Shown here: positions 1 to 9,203 of the stretch, in pieces
How positions within the stretch are numbered: position 1 is the first letter of the stretch
How the letters are laid out: the number at the start of each line of letters is the position of its first letter
Assembly (NCBI RefSeq): GCF_000420545.1
Contig: NZ_ATVD01000003.1
Location: forward strand, 124,001 to 188,000
DNA length: 64,000 nt
Direction: 5' to 3'
From: Arenimonas oryziterrae DSM 21050 = YC6267
GTDB taxonomy: Bacteria; Pseudomonadota; Gammaproteobacteria; Xanthomonadales; Xanthomonadaceae
The notes under the pieces: model-generated
The model's input: only the letters and a program-made list of their open reading frames with translations
The model's database searches: none
What the model was told of the DNA's origin: nothing
Program-made: the position numbers and the translations under genes

Positions 1-250
1 CGAGAGCCGCGCACAGACCGATTTCCTCGAACTGCGCGACGGCCGCTGGAAAGTGCACCCGCTCGCCGACTGGAGCGATCGCGACGTCTGGGACTATCTG
101 AAGAAGCACGACCTGCCCTACAACCCGCTCTGGCACGAAGGCTACGTCTCGATCGGCGACACCCACAGCACGCGCCGCTGGGAACCGGGCATGCGCGAGG
201 AAGACACCCGTTTCGCCGGACTCGTGCGCGAGTGCGGCATCCACAACTAG
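1..250 (+). CDS. cysH: Phosphoadenylyl-sulfate reductase, C-terminal part (cut by window start)
   Basis: Open from the window edge (frame begins at base 2), ending in TAG at 248-250. About 82 C-terminal residues remain. The tail carries the family's C-terminal signature: HPLADW, GYVSIGDTHSTRRWEPG and the terminal ECGIH, whose cysteine is the catalytic nucleophile in thioredoxin-dependent PAPS reductases. The enzyme reduces PAPS to sulfite and 3',5'-ADP in the cytoplasm. It fits the context: cysB, cysG, cysK, cysD and cysNC follow. The N-terminal nucleotide-binding part lies outside the window, so PAPS versus APS preference cannot be judged directly; the presence of an APS kinase domain in the cysNC gene points to PAPS. 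Confidence 0.95.
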   Translation, partial: ESRAQTDFLELRDGRWKVHPLADWSDRDVWDYLKKHDLPYNPLWHEGYVSIGDTHSTRRWEPGMREEDTRFAGLVRECGIHN

Positions 251-257
251 CGCGCCA

Positions 258-1247
258 TCACGCCTCGGCGTTGACCTGCGGAAACCGCCAGCGCGGCCAC
301 TGCACCGGATCGATGAGCAGCGGTTCGCCGTCCTCGATCGCGCTGCGCAGATCGCGCGCATGCAATTGCGGCAGCAAGGTGGTGATCAGGGCCTGGGTGT
401 AGTCGCGCAGGACGCGGTCGCGACGCAGCAGCAGCCAGGTCGTGCAGGTCGGCAGCAGATCCTCGGCCGGCAGCACCACCAGATCGACGTCGTCGGGCGT
501 GACCGCCATCTCGGCGAGAATGCCGACGCCGAAACCCGCGCGCACATAGGTCTTGATCAGATCGGCATCGCGCGCGGTGACCGCGAGACTGGGCTCGAGA
601 CCGGCGGCGACGAAGGCGCGGCGCAGCGAGGATTCCGGCTCGCGGCTCGATTCGTAACTCACCAGCGGGTACTGCGCGAGATCGGCCAGCGTCAGGCGCC
701 GGCCGAGCGCGGCCAACGCATGCCCGCGCGGCACCAGGACCACGCGCTCCCAGCGATAGATCGGCAGCGCGAGATCGGCGGCGGGCGCGGCACCGGCGGT
801 GCTGACGATGGCGATTTCCGCTTCGCCGCGCGCCAGGCGCGCCAGCGATTCGCTGTCGCCGCCCGGCGTGAGGTGCACGGCGACTTGCGGGAAGTTGCGG
901 TTCAGCGCTGCCAGCGCGATCGGCAGCGCGTAGCGCGCCTGCGTATGCGTCGTGGCGATGTGCAGTTCGCCCTGGGTGTCGCGGCGCAGGTTCGCGGCGA
1001 GCGCACGGATGTTCGAGGCTTCGGCGAGCAGGTTGCGCGCATGCACGATGACTTGCTGGCCGGCAGGCGTGATCGCCTCGAGGCTGCGCGCGCGGCGCGT
1101 GAAAAGAATGAAACCAAGCTCGTCTTCGAGCTGCTTGAGCTGCTTGGACAGGCCAGGCTGGGTCGCATGGACCTTGGCCGCGGCGAGCGTGATGTTCAGG
1201 CCGGAATCGGCGATGGCGACGAGATAGCGAAGTTGGGTCAGGGTCAT
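258..1247 (-). CDS. cysB: CysB-type LysR transcriptional regulator of cysteine biosynthesis
   Basis: 329 residues from ATG at 1245-1247. The N-terminal winged HTH (TLTQLRYLVAIADSG, then QPGLSKQLKQLEDELG) is followed by a periplasmic-binding-protein-like effector domain. The strings ATTHTQARYALP and DADLIKTYVRAGFGVGILAEMAV match the inducer-pocket region of Escherichia coli CysB/Cbl very closely, which separates it from generic LysR proteins. Known CysB activates sulfate assimilation genes when N-acetylserine is bound. The reading frame stays open upstream to about 2312, but that part is antisense to cysG; the homology begins at the chosen ATG. It is divergent from cysG, with an AT-rich intergenic region that probably carries both promoters. 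Confidence 0.93.
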   Translation of the reverse strand: MTLTQLRYLVAIADSGLNITLAAAKVHATQPGLSKQLKQLEDELGFILFTRRARSLEAITPAGQQVIVHARNLLAEASNIRALAANLRRDTQGELHIATTHTQARYALPIALAALNRNFPQVAVHLTPGGDSESLARLARGEAEIAIVSTAGAAPAADLALPIYRWERVVLVPRGHALAALGRRLTLADLAQYPLVSYESSREPESSLRRAFVAAGLEPSLAVTARDADLIKTYVRAGFGVGILAEMAVTPDDVDLVVLPAEDLLPTCTTWLLLRRDRVLRDYTQALITTLLPQLHARDLRSAIEDGEPLLIDPVQWPRWRFPQVNAEA

Positions 1248-1319
1248 GTCGGGGTCGATCGGGTAGGCGGCGGGTCGGGTCGGCGGGCGGCGGTGCGGGC
1301 GGACATGCGACAGGTGGCG

Positions 1320-1370
1320 GGCTTCATATATCGCTCCATCTTTATAAAAGGATATGTCAATCCTAGCGGG
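1320..1370. promoter_or_regulatory. AT-rich island between cysB and cysG, probable promoter/operator
   Basis: In an otherwise very GC-rich sequence, 1322-1364 is AT-rich and includes TTTATAAAAGGATATGTCAA. It holds an inverted repeat AGGAT-(6 nt)-ATCCT at 1349-1364. On the minus strand it holds a perfect TTGACA (complement of 1355-1360). The gap 1248-1494 separates divergent cysB and cysG, so promoters for both must lie here. CysB sites are degenerate AT-rich sequences, so CysB binding is an inference from location and composition. Confidence 0.45.
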
Positions 1371-1494
1371 CCCTCCGGCCGCTGTCCAGACGGCTCCCGC
1401 CATATGCCCGGGCGGAATGTCACCAGAGCGGACGGTCATTTCCGCGCACCGCGCGCGCTCGGTAGTTTCGAGGCCTGTCCTCCGGAATCCGTCC

Positions 1495-2934
1495 ATGACC
1501 GCGCCCCTGTTTCCGCTGTTCGCCGACCTGCAGGACCGCGCCGTACTCGTGGTCGGTGGCGGCAGCGTGGCCGCGCGCAAGGTCGAGGCCCTGCTCGGCG
1601 CGGGCGCGCGCATCACCGTCGGCGCACCGTCCCTGGACGCGCGTCTGCACGCGCTCGCCGAGGCCGGCACGATCATCCATCGCGCAGGCAACTTCGTTCC
1701 GGACTGGCTCGACACCGTTTGGCTCGCGGTGGCGGCGACCGATGATCGCGCGGTCAATCGCGCGGTCGCCGATGCCGGCGCCGCGCGTCGGGTGTTCGTC
1801 AATGTCGTCGACGATGCCGAGCTCTCCAGTTTCCAGGTGCCCTCGCTGATCGATCGCGGCCCGCTGCAGATCGCGATCTCCACGCGCGGCGCGGCACCGA
1901 TGCTCGCGCGGCATCTGCGCGAAACCCTGGAGGCGCAGTTCGACGCGTCCCTCGGCGTGTTGACCGAGCTGTTAGGCAAACACCGCCGCAAGATCCGCAC
2001 GCGGCTTCCCGATCTCGGCCAGCGCCGCCGCTGGTTCGAACGCCTGCTCGCCGGCGCGGTGCCGCGCCTGTTGCGCCAGCGGCAACCGCTGCAGGCCGAA
2101 CGCGCGCTGCTGACGGCGCTTGGGGAATCGGCGCAAGGTCCGGGCGAAGGCTCGGTGGTCCTGGTCGGTGCCGGTCCCGGCGACCCGGGCCTGCTGACCC
2201 TGCGGGCTTTGCGCGCGCTCAACGAGGCCGACGTGATCCTGCATGACCGCCTGGTCAGTGCCGAGGTGCTCGCGCTCGCGCGTCGCGATGCCGAACGCAT
2301 CGAAGTGGGCAAGCAGGCGGGCCATCACCCCACCCCGCAGGACGACATCCACGCGCTGATGCTCGCGCATGCCCGCGCCGGGCGCCGGGTCGTGCGACTC
2401 AAAGGCGGCGATCCGTTCGTGTTCGGGCGCGGCGGCGAGGAGTTGGAAGTCCTGCGCGCCCACGGCATCGCCTACGAAGTCGTGCCGGGCATCACCGCCG
2501 CGCTCGCCTGCGCGGCCTATGCCGGCATTCCGCTGACGCACCGCGATCACGCGCAGTCCTTGCGACTGATCACGGCGCATAGCCGCGATTGCGGCGCGCC
2601 GCCGGACTGGCGCGCGCTTGCCGCCGAGCGTCAAACCCTCGCCGTGTACATGGGCGTCGCCGAACTCGGGTCGCTGCAAGCGCAGCTGATCGCCCACGGT
2701 CGCGAGGCCACGACGCCGTTCGCCCTCATCGAAAACGGCTCGCGCCCCGAACAGCGCGTGATCACCGGCACGCTCGCCGACCTCGCGCGGCGCGCCCAGA
2801 CGCATGCGGTCGTTTCACCGGCGCTGCTGATCCTGGGCGAGGTCGCGGCGTTCGCGACCACCTTGCACTGGTTCGGCGCCGCGCCCCTGACGCATGCCGA
2901 TCTCCCTTCCTCCGAACTGCGCAGCGCCGCCTGA
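1495..2934 (+). CDS. cysG: Sirohaem synthase (uroporphyrinogen-III methyltransferase / precorrin-2 dehydrogenase / ferrochelatase)
   Basis: 479 residues from ATG 1495; upstream in-frame starts would overlap the regulatory region. The N-terminal half is a Rossmann-type precorrin-2 dehydrogenase/ferrochelatase ([18 protein letters not shown], then FVNVVDD and [14 protein letters not shown]). The C-terminal half is the SAM-dependent methyltransferase ([44 protein letters not shown]). Length and order match the three-function CysG of enterobacteria. It makes sirohaem, the cofactor of sulfite reductase, which links it to the neighbouring cys genes. It is followed 10 nt downstream by a small ORF and then cysK, so these probably share a transcript. 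Confidence 0.95.
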   Translation: MTAPLFPLFADLQDRAVLVVGGGSVAARKVEALLGAGARITVGAPSLDARLHALAEAGTIIHRAGNFVPDWLDTVWLAVAATDDRAVNRAVADAGAARRVFVNVVDDAELSSFQVPSLIDRGPLQIAISTRGAAPMLARHLRETLEAQFDASLGVLTELLGKHRRKIRTRLPDLGQRRRWFERLLAGAVPRLLRQRQPLQAERALLTALGESAQGPGEGSVVLVGAGPGDPGLLTLRALRALNEADVILHDRLVSAEVLALARRDAERIEVGKQAGHHPTPQDDIHALMLAHARAGRRVVRLKGGDPFVFGRGGEELEVLRAHGIAYEVVPGITAALACAAYAGIPLTHRDHAQSLRLITAHSRDCGAPPDWRALAAERQTLAVYMGVAELGSLQAQLIAHGREATTPFALIENGSRPEQRVITGTLADLARRAQTHAVVSPALLILGEVAAFATTLHWFGAAPLTHADLPSSELRSAA

Positions 2935-2944
2935 AGCCACCGCC

Positions 2945-3127
2945 ATGAGCAAAAACGACGACGCCGTCCCGCCCACCTCCGCCGCCTGCGCACCGCCGAC
3001 GGCCAAGACAAGACCGTTGCCGAAGAACGGCTGGCGCGACCCGGAACGCCGGCGCGCGTTCGCGCTGGGCTCGCTGCGTGATGCGGCGGGCGCGCGCCCG
3101 GTCATCAAACCCGTTTCCGATTCCTGA
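2945..3127 (+). CDS. Small hypothetical protein between cysG and cysK
   Basis: 60 residues from ATG 2945. It lies 10 nt after cysG and ends 22 nt before cysK, which suggests translation as part of the cys transcript. The N-terminal half is Pro/Ala/Lys-rich and low complexity. The C-terminal half (GWRDPERRRAFALGSLRD) is basic and looks helical. There is no signal peptide, membrane segment or cysteine cluster, and I recognise no family. It could be a real small protein or a chance open frame, since GC-rich spacers often stay open. Tight spacing on both sides is the main support. Confidence 0.45.
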   Translation: MSKNDDAVPPTSAACAPPTAKTRPLPKNGWRDPERRRAFALGSLRDAAGARPVIKPVSDS

Positions 3128-3149
3128 TCGCCTTTCCCCGGGACTTCCC

Positions 3150-4124
3150 ATGATCCACGACAGCATTCTCGACACCATCGGCTCCACGCCCATCGTGCGG
3201 CTCGCGCGGCTCGCGCCGGCGCACGTCACCCTGTATGCGAAAGTCGAATCCTTCAATCCCGGCGGCTCGGTCAAGGACCGGCTCGCGCTCGCGATCATTC
3301 TCGATGCCGAACGTCGCGGCGTGCTCGCGCCCGGACAGACCGTCGTCGAAGCGACCTCGGGCAATACCGGTATCGCCCTGGCCATGGTCTGCGCCGCGCG
3401 TGGCTATCCGTTCGTCGCGGTGATGACCGAAACCTTCTCGATCGAACGGCGAAAACTCATCCGCGCGTACGGCGGCAAGGTCATTCTCACGCCGGCGGCC
3501 GAGCGTGGCAGCGGCATGGTGCGTCGCGCCGAAGAACTGGCGCGCAAGCACGGCTGGTTCCTCGCGCAGCAGTTCGCCAATCCGGCCAACCCCGCGTATC
3601 ACCGCAGCACGACGGCGCCGGAAATCCTGCGCGATTTCGCCGGCAAGCGCCTGGACTATTTCGTCAGCGGCTGGGGCACCGGCGGCACGCTGACCGGCGT
3701 CGGCGAAGTACTCAAGCTCGCGCGTCCGGACGTGCGCATCGTCAGCACGGAGCCGGCCGGCGCATCCCTGCTCTCGGGCAAGGACTGGGCACCGCACAAG
3801 ATCCAGGGCTGGACGCCGGACTTCATTCCGGCCGTGCTCAATCGCGCGGTCGTCGACGAACTGCTGCCGGTCGATGACGTGCTCGCGCGCGATACCGCAC
3901 GCCGGCTCGCGGCCGAAGAAGGCGTATTCGTCGGCCTCTCGGCCGGCGCGACGATCGCCGCCGCGCTGCGGGTTGCCGAAAACGCACCGGCCGGCTCAGT
4001 GCTGCTTGCGATGCTGCCCGACACCGGCGAGCGCTACCTGAGCACCTTCCTGTTCGAAGGCATCAGCGAAGGTTCCGACGACGACTGGCTCGCGCAGGTC
4101 GACGCGGGCGCGCTCGCCGCCTGA
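3150..4124 (+). CDS. cysK: Cysteine synthase / O-acetylserine sulfhydrylase family (PLP)
   Basis: 324 residues from ATG 3150. It is a fold-type II PLP enzyme: NPGGSVKDR holds the Schiff-base lysine K42, [12 protein letters not shown] binds the substrate carboxylate, and [13 protein letters not shown] cradles the PLP phosphate. It condenses O-acetylserine with sulfide to give cysteine, the last step of the pathway encoded around it. CysK and CysM are hard to separate by eye. The C-terminal [15 protein letters not shown] is typical of both, and location beside cysG and cysD favours CysK. No clear Shine-Dalgarno precedes the ATG. Confidence 0.92.
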   Translation: MIHDSILDTIGSTPIVRLARLAPAHVTLYAKVESFNPGGSVKDRLALAIILDAERRGVLAPGQTVVEATSGNTGIALAMVCAARGYPFVAVMTETFSIERRKLIRAYGGKVILTPAAERGSGMVRRAEELARKHGWFLAQQFANPANPAYHRSTTAPEILRDFAGKRLDYFVSGWGTGGTLTGVGEVLKLARPDVRIVSTEPAGASLLSGKDWAPHKIQGWTPDFIPAVLNRAVVDELLPVDDVLARDTARRLAAEEGVFVGLSAGATIAAALRVAENAPAGSVLLAMLPDTGERYLSTFLFEGISEGSDDDWLAQVDAGALAA

Positions 4125-4146
4125 GCCGCTTGCCAGGCAGGGTCTG

Positions 4147-4233
4147 CGACGGCTCCGCGACGCGGAGATTCCGTCGGCGCCCTCATTTACGTCACACTCC
4201 CCCAACGACCCGTCGCCGGCCGCACCGGCGACG
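4147..4233. promoter_or_regulatory. Two hairpins in the cysK-cysD spacer
   Basis: The 130-nt gap holds two strong inverted repeats. At 4147-4176, CGACGGCTCCGC pairs with GCGGAG plus CCGTCG around a 3-nt loop, with an ATT bulge. At 4211-4233, CGTCGCCGG pairs perfectly with CCGGCGACG around a 5-nt loop. Neither has a T-run, so neither is a standard intrinsic terminator. The second ends 21 nt before the cysD start. A processing site, partial terminator or leader structure setting cysD expression are all possible. Confidence 0.35.
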
Positions 4234-4254
4234 CTTCCCCGGCCAAGGCGACCC

Positions 4255-5169
4255 ATGATGTCTGCGGTACCCGCGCTCTCCCACCTCGACCGCCTCGAAG
4301 CCGAGAGCCTGCATATCCTGCGCGAAGTCGCCGCCTCGTTTCAGCGCCCGGTGCTGCTGTATTCGATCGGCAAGGATTCGTCGGTGCTGCTGCACCTGCT
4401 GCGCAAGGCCTTCGCGCCCGCCGTGCCGCCGATGCCGCTGCTGCATGTCGATACGACCTGGAAGTTCCGCGAAATGATCGCGTTCCGCGATGCCGTCGTC
4501 GCACAGCACGGACTGGATCTGCGCGTGCACATCAATCCCGACGGCGTGCGCGCGGGCGTCGGTCCGTTCAGTCACGGTGCCGCCGTGCATACCGAAATCA
4601 TGAAGACACTCGCGCTCAAGCAGGCGCTCGATGCCGGCGGCTACGATGCCGCGATCGGTGGCGCACGCCGCGACGAGGAAAAATCGCGGGCGAAAGAGCG
4701 TGTTTTTTCCTTCCGCAACGCCCAGCACCGCTGGGACCCGAAGGCGCAACGTCCGGAGCTGTGGGATCTGTACAACCCGCGCGTGCATGCCGGCGAAAGC
4801 GTGCGCGTGTTCCCGCTCTCGAACTGGACCGAGCTCGACATCTGGCTGTACATCGCCCGCGAGGACATCGCCGTGGTGCCGCTGTATTTCGCCAAGGAGC
4901 GGCCGGTGGTCGAACGCGACGGCGGGCTGCTGCTCGTCGACGACGAACGCCTGCCGCTGCGACCGGGCGAAGTGCCGCAGCTGCGCAAGGTGCGTTTCCG
5001 CACGCTCGGCTGCTATCCGCTGACCGGCGCGGTCGAATCGCAGGCCGAGACGCTCGATGCGGTCATCGCCGAGATGCGGGTCGCGCGCACCTCCGAACGC
5101 CAGGGCCGGCTCATCGACCACGATCCGGGCGCGTCGATGGAGAAAAAGAAACAGGAAGGGTATTTCTGA
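4255..5169 (+). CDS. cysD: Sulfate adenylyltransferase subunit 2 (ATP sulfurylase small subunit)
   Basis: 304 residues. It starts at ATG 4255, with a second ATG immediately following at 4258. The PP-loop ATP-binding motif is seen as [15 protein letters not shown] near residue 35. [33 protein letters not shown] and [14 protein letters not shown] are diagnostic for CysD. It ends with the conserved [10 protein letters not shown] tail. With CysN it forms APS from ATP and sulfate, driven by GTP hydrolysis on CysN. The stop codon overlaps the ATG of cysNC by one base, so the two subunits are probably translationally coupled. Confidence 0.96.
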   Translation: MMSAVPALSHLDRLEAESLHILREVAASFQRPVLLYSIGKDSSVLLHLLRKAFAPAVPPMPLLHVDTTWKFREMIAFRDAVVAQHGLDLRVHINPDGVRAGVGPFSHGAAVHTEIMKTLALKQALDAGGYDAAIGGARRDEEKSRAKERVFSFRNAQHRWDPKAQRPELWDLYNPRVHAGESVRVFPLSNWTELDIWLYIAREDIAVVPLYFAKERPVVERDGGLLLVDDERLPLRPGEVPQLRKVRFRTLGCYPLTGAVESQAETLDAVIAEMRVARTSERQGRLIDHDPGASMEKKKQEGYF

Positions 5170-7040
5170 TGAACGACCCGACCCTTGCGCAACGCCTGGC
5201 CACGCACGAGAGCAAGCCGCGCCTGCGCTTCATCACCTGCGGCAGTGTCGACGATGGCAAAAGCACGCTGATCGGTCGTCTGTTGCATGACACCGGCGCG
5301 CTGTTCGACGATCAGATCAGCGCCCTGGACAACGACAGCCGACGCCATGGCACGCAGGGCGCCGACGTCGACTACGCCCTGTTGCTCGACGGCCTGGCGG
5401 CCGAGCGCGAGCAGGGCATCACCATCGATGTCGCCTACCGCTATTTCAGTACCGACGCGGCCAGCTTCATCGTCGCCGATTGCCCCGGCCACGAGCAGTA
5501 CACGCGCAACATGGCCACCGGCGCCTCGACCGCGGACCTCGCGATCGTGCTCGTCGATGCGCGCAAGGGACTGCTGACGCAGACGCGTCGACACAGTTAT
5601 CTCGCGCGCCTGTTCGGCATCCGCCATGTCGTGCTGGCGGTGAACAAGATGGATCTGGTGGCCTACGACCAGGGCGTGTTCGACACGCTCGTCGCCGACT
5701 ACCAGGCGCTCGCCACGGCGCTGGGCATCGAGGCGGTCACCGCGATTCCGTTGTCCGGATTGCGTGGCGACAACCTGATGATGCCCTCGCCGAACACGCC
5801 CTGGTATCGCGGCCCCAGCCTGCTGGCGCATCTCGAAGCCTGCGCGCGCGCGACCGGTCGCGCCGCGGACTCCGCGGGCTTTCGCCTGCCCGTGCAATGG
5901 GTCTGCCGGCCGAACCAGGATTTCCGTGGCTTCGCCGGACAGATCGCCGCCGGCGCGGTCCGCGTCGGTGACCCGGTCGTCGTCGCGGCCTCGGGCCAGA
6001 CCAGCACGATCACCTCGATCGCGCTCGGCGACACGCCGCTCGCGCAGGCGGGCACCGGGCAATCGATCCTGGTCACGCTCGCCGATGAAATCGATATCAG
6101 TCGTGGCGATGTGCTCGCAAGCGCCAGCACGCCACCGCCGGTCGCCGATCAGTTCGCCGTTCACCTGCTGTGGATGGGCGCGGCACCGCTGCTGCCCGGG
6201 CGCAGCTACGCGCTCAAGCTGGGCACCGCGACCGTCAATGCCCAGGTCACCGAGATCAAGCACAAGGTCGACGTGAACACGCAGGAGCCGCTCGCGGCCA
6301 AACGCCTGGAGCTCAACGAGATCGGCTACTGCAATCTCAGTCTCGATCAGGCGATCGCCTTCGAGGCCTACGAAAACAATCGCACGCTCGGCGCCTTCAT
6401 CCTCATCGACAAGCAGACGCTGGCGACGGTCGCAGGCGGTACCATCGATTTCGCGCTGCGCCGCGCCGCGAACGTGCACTGGCAGGCGCTGGACGTCGAT
6501 CAGGAGGCGCGTGCCGCGCTCAAGCACCAGACACCGCGCTGCCTGTGGTTCACCGGCCTGTCGGGCTCGGGCAAATCCACGATCGCCAATCTGGTCGAAA
6601 AGCGTCTGCTCGCCGAAGGTCGCCACACCTATCTGCTCGACGGCGACAACGTGCGCCATGGCTTGAACCGCGACCTCGGCTTTAGCGCCGAGGACCGCGT
6701 CGAGAACGTGCGCCGCGTCGCCGAAGTCGCCAAGCTCATGGTCGATGCCGGCCTGATCGTCATCGTGAGTTTCATCTCGCCGTTCCGCGATGAGCGGCGC
6801 CTGGCGCGCGAGCTGTTCAAGGAAGGCGAGTTCGTCGAGATCTTCGTCGACACGCCGCTGGCCGAATGCGAGCGCCGCGATCTCAAGGGGCTGTACGCGA
6901 AAGCGCGCGCGGGGCTGATTCCGAATTTCACCGGCATCGATTCGCCCTACGAACGTCCCGAGCACGCCGAGCTCGTTCTCGACACCACGCGCGAAAGCCC
7001 CGAGTCCCTCGCCCAACGCGTCGCCGATCGCGCCCTGTAA
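5169..7040 (+). CDS. cysNC: Bifunctional sulfate adenylyltransferase subunit 1 / adenylylsulfate kinase (CysN-CysC fusion)
   Basis: 623 residues from ATG 5169, overlapping the cysD stop. Residues 1 to about 440 are the EF-Tu-like GTPase CysN: P-loop GSVDDGKST at 25-33, DCPGHEQY as G3, NKMD as G4, then two beta-barrel domains. From about 450 the APS kinase CysC follows, with P-loop GLSGSGKST at 463-471 and [16 protein letters not shown]. The product couples APS synthesis to its phosphorylation into PAPS. The fusion is well known in xanthomonads and rhizobia (NodQ). CysH upstream uses the PAPS produced here. Confidence 0.96.
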   Translation: MNDPTLAQRLATHESKPRLRFITCGSVDDGKSTLIGRLLHDTGALFDDQISALDNDSRRHGTQGADVDYALLLDGLAAEREQGITIDVAYRYFSTDAASFIVADCPGHEQYTRNMATGASTADLAIVLVDARKGLLTQTRRHSYLARLFGIRHVVLAVNKMDLVAYDQGVFDTLVADYQALATALGIEAVTAIPLSGLRGDNLMMPSPNTPWYRGPSLLAHLEACARATGRAADSAGFRLPVQWVCRPNQDFRGFAGQIAAGAVRVGDPVVVAASGQTSTITSIALGDTPLAQAGTGQSILVTLADEIDISRGDVLASASTPPPVADQFAVHLLWMGAAPLLPGRSYALKLGTATVNAQVTEIKHKVDVNTQEPLAAKRLELNEIGYCNLSLDQAIAFEAYENNRTLGAFILIDKQTLATVAGGTIDFALRRAANVHWQALDVDQEARAALKHQTPRCLWFTGLSGSGKSTIANLVEKRLLAEGRHTYLLDGDNVRHGLNRDLGFSAEDRVENVRRVAEVAKLMVDAGLIVIVSFISPFRDERRLARELFKEGEFVEIFVDTPLAECERRDLKGLYAKARAGLIPNFTGIDSPYERPEHAELVLDTTRESPESLAQRVADRAL

Positions 7041-7064
7041 TTTCGGCAGGGGACCCGGCCGCTG

Positions 7065-7754
7065 CTACGGGGCCGGCAGGGCCCAGTCGATCGGCGCGAG
7101 GCCGCGCCCGGCGAGCCAGCGATTGGCGGCGGAGAAATGGCCGCAGCCGATGAAGCCGCGATGCGCCGACAGCGGCGAAGGATGCGGCGCGCGCAGCACG
7201 CAGTGTTTGCGCGCATCGATGATCTTGCCCTTGGCCTGTGCGTAACTGCCCCAGAGCAGGAACACCAGGCCCTCGCGCTCGCGGTCGAGCGTGGCGACGA
7301 TATGGTCGGTGAACCCTTCCCAGCCCTTGCCCTGATGCGAGCCGGCGATGCCCGCCTCCACGGTCAGCACCGAGTTGAGCAGCAACACCCCCTGGCGGGC
7401 CCAGGGCAGCAGGTAGCCGTGCGCGGGTCGCGGCAGCCCGAGGTCGCGTTCGATTTCCTTGAAGATGTTCACCAGCGACGGCGGTACGTCCACGCCCGGC
7501 GCCACGGAAAAACACAGACCGTGCGCCTGGCCCGGACCGTGATACGGATCCTGGCCGAGCACGACCACCTTCACTGCCTCGAACGGCGTCGCGTCGAGCG
7601 CGGCGAACATCTGCGCGCCGGGCGGATAAATGCGCTTGCCCTTGGCTTTCTCCGCGCGCAGGAAGTGGGCCAACGCGCGCATGTCCGGCCGTTGCAGATA
7701 CTCGGCGAGCCGTCCCTTCCAGGACGGCTCCAGACGAATCGCATCTTCGGTCAT
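7065..7754 (-). CDS. ung: Uracil-DNA glycosylase, family 1
   Basis: 229 residues from ATG at 7752-7754. The water-activating loop [17 protein letters not shown] carries the catalytic D69. [13 protein letters not shown] and the C-terminal [14 protein letters not shown] minor-groove loop with its histidine are all present, so the enzyme looks complete and active. It excises uracil from DNA to start base excision repair. It ends 24 nt from the cysNC stop, convergent with it. The gap has a weak GC hairpin but no T-run. Nothing suggests an operon partner. Confidence 0.97.
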   Translation of the reverse strand: MTEDAIRLEPSWKGRLAEYLQRPDMRALAHFLRAEKAKGKRIYPPGAQMFAALDATPFEAVKVVVLGQDPYHGPGQAHGLCFSVAPGVDVPPSLVNIFKEIERDLGLPRPAHGYLLPWARQGVLLLNSVLTVEAGIAGSHQGKGWEGFTDHIVATLDREREGLVFLLWGSYAQAKGKIIDARKHCVLRAPHPSPLSAHRGFIGCGHFSAANRWLAGRGLAPIDWALPAP

Positions 7755-7785
7755 GCGGTTTCGGTCATCCGCGACCGGGTCGCGC

Positions 7786-8244
7786 TCAGATGCCCAGGCC
7801 CTTGGCCGAGCCGGTGCGCGGCGATTCGTCTTCGGTGACGATCAGGCACAGCACTTCGCGATCGTTCTTTTCCTTCCAGCCGTCCGCCTGCGGCGTGAGC
7901 GTCTGCAGGTGCAGCTCGGAATCGTCATAGGACTTGCCCACGAAACCGGCAAAAGCTTTGGTGCAACCTTCTTCGGCGAGCTTGTCGACGACGTCGTCGC
8001 CCGGGAACGCGCCGCGATCGATGTCGAACGCGTGATAGACCTCGTACACATGCGGCTTGGCGCAATCGATCTTGTCCATCTCGGCCACCGACTGCGCGTC
8101 CATGCCGCTGCTCAGGCAATCGCCGAGCTTGATCGTGAACACATCGACGGTTTCCGACCCCGGCGCTTCGCCGGCCCGGGTACAGGCGGACAGCATCGCG
8201 ACGGACAGGGCGAGGACGAGAACAGCACGGAGGCTCGGACGCAT
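7786..8244 (-). CDS. Putative lipoprotein with a Septum_form-like domain
   Basis: 152 residues from ATG at 8242-8244. The frame extends upstream, but this start places a type II signal peptide at the N-terminus: [16 protein letters not shown] followed by lipobox LSAC with lipidation at C21. The mature part has the pattern [10 protein letters not shown], then [14 protein letters not shown], then a late cysteine in REVLCLIV. That spacing resembles the septum-formation domain (Pfam Septum_form) best known from actinobacterial membrane proteins. Function is unknown. It probably sits in the outer membrane facing the periplasm. Family assignment is by eye only. Confidence 0.7.
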   Translation of the reverse strand: MRPSLRAVLVLALSVAMLSACTRAGEAPGSETVDVFTIKLGDCLSSGMDAQSVAEMDKIDCAKPHVYEVYHAFDIDRGAFPGDDVVDKLAEEGCTKAFAGFVGKSYDDSELHLQTLTPQADGWKEKNDREVLCLIVTEDESPRTGSAKGLGI

Positions 8245-8352
8245 GGCGGGATTCCTTGGGATCAGGGTGGGCAACGAAAGGATGATACAAGCGGGCCGGA
8301 GGCCACGCGCACGCCAATGCTCGGGTCGGCGCAGGTACGCCGGCACTGCGGG

Positions 8353-9195
8353 CTACTTCGCGAGCTTCTGCCGGATCAGGCGGCCCACGCGCAGCTGGAA
8401 CAGCAGCTTGGTGACCAGCAACCGCTCCTCGATGGGCTTTTGCACGAGATCGTTCGCGCCCGCGCGCAGCAGGTCGGTCTGGTTGGCCGGATTGGCGTCG
8501 CCGGTCATGACCAGCACGGGCAAGAGGCCTTTGGGATAGTTGAAGTCGCGGCGGATCGAATGCACCAGATCCTTGCCGGTCAACTCGCCCTTGAGATACA
8601 CGTCGGTGAGCACGACGTCCGGGCCGGGAATGCGACCCTGCGCCTTCATCGTTTCCAGATGCGCGATCGCATCCTCGACGCCGGTGGAATGGATGACGGT
8701 CAGACCGTGTTTTTCCAGCATGCGCCGGGTTGCGACGGCGACCACGCGGCTGTCCTCGACGTAGAGCACTTCGCCGCCCGCTTCCGATTCCGGTGCGACA
8801 TAGCCCTTGATGAAAGCCGCCAGCGCGTTGAAGCCAAGCGACTTGTCGAAATAGTCGGTGACATCGTCGCTGATGCTGCGCGTCTCCAGACGCTCCTGCA
8901 CGTCGCCCGACACCACGATGATCGGGATGTAGGCCTGCGGCGTGTGGTCGCGGATATAACGCGCGAGCTCGAGGCCGTCGATGTCCGACAGACGCAGCGC
9001 GGTGGTGACCAGATTGATGCTGCCGGCCTGCAAGGCCGCCTTGGCTTCGGCACCGGTTTCGCAGCCGACGAACTCCATGTCCGGCAATTGCTGGCGCAGC
9101 ACGCCTTCGATCATCTTGCGCACGACCTTCGACCCGTCCACCACCATGATGCGTGGCGACGTGGTATCGACTAGTCGGAAGCCGGGACTGCTCAT
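8353..9195 (-). CDS. Response regulator with two receiver domains, first one lacking the phospho-acceptor
   Basis: 280 residues from ATG at 9193-9195. Two tandem CheY-like domains and no output domain. In REC1 (about 13-130) the position expected for the phosphorylated aspartate is alanine (NLVTTALRLSDIDG, A66) and the acidic pair is reduced to VVDGSK, so it is probably a pseudo-receiver. REC2 (about 141-270) is canonical, with ED at 147-148, D198 in VVLTDVYLKG and K253 in VQKP. It starts 8 nt after ftsX and is probably co-transcribed with ftsEX. No partner kinase is adjacent. A role in signalling to FtsEX or polarity is only an inference from location. Confidence 0.85.
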   Translation of the reverse strand: MSSPGFRLVDTTSPRIMVVDGSKVVRKMIEGVLRQQLPDMEFVGCETGAEAKAALQAGSINLVTTALRLSDIDGLELARYIRDHTPQAYIPIIVVSGDVQERLETRSISDDVTDYFDKSLGFNALAAFIKGYVAPESEAGGEVLYVEDSRVVAVATRRMLEKHGLTVIHSTGVEDAIAHLETMKAQGRIPGPDVVLTDVYLKGELTGKDLVHSIRRDFNYPKGLLPVLVMTGDANPANQTDLLRAGANDLVQKPIEERLLVTKLLFQLRVGRLIRQKLAK

Positions 9196-9203
9196 GGGAA
9201 CAC

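Noticed and set aside
1248-2312. N-terminal extension of the cysB frame to a 684-residue protein
   Set aside because: It is antisense to cysG. The LysR homology starts at the ATG at 1247, and the extension is low-complexity Arg/Ser/Ala sequence.
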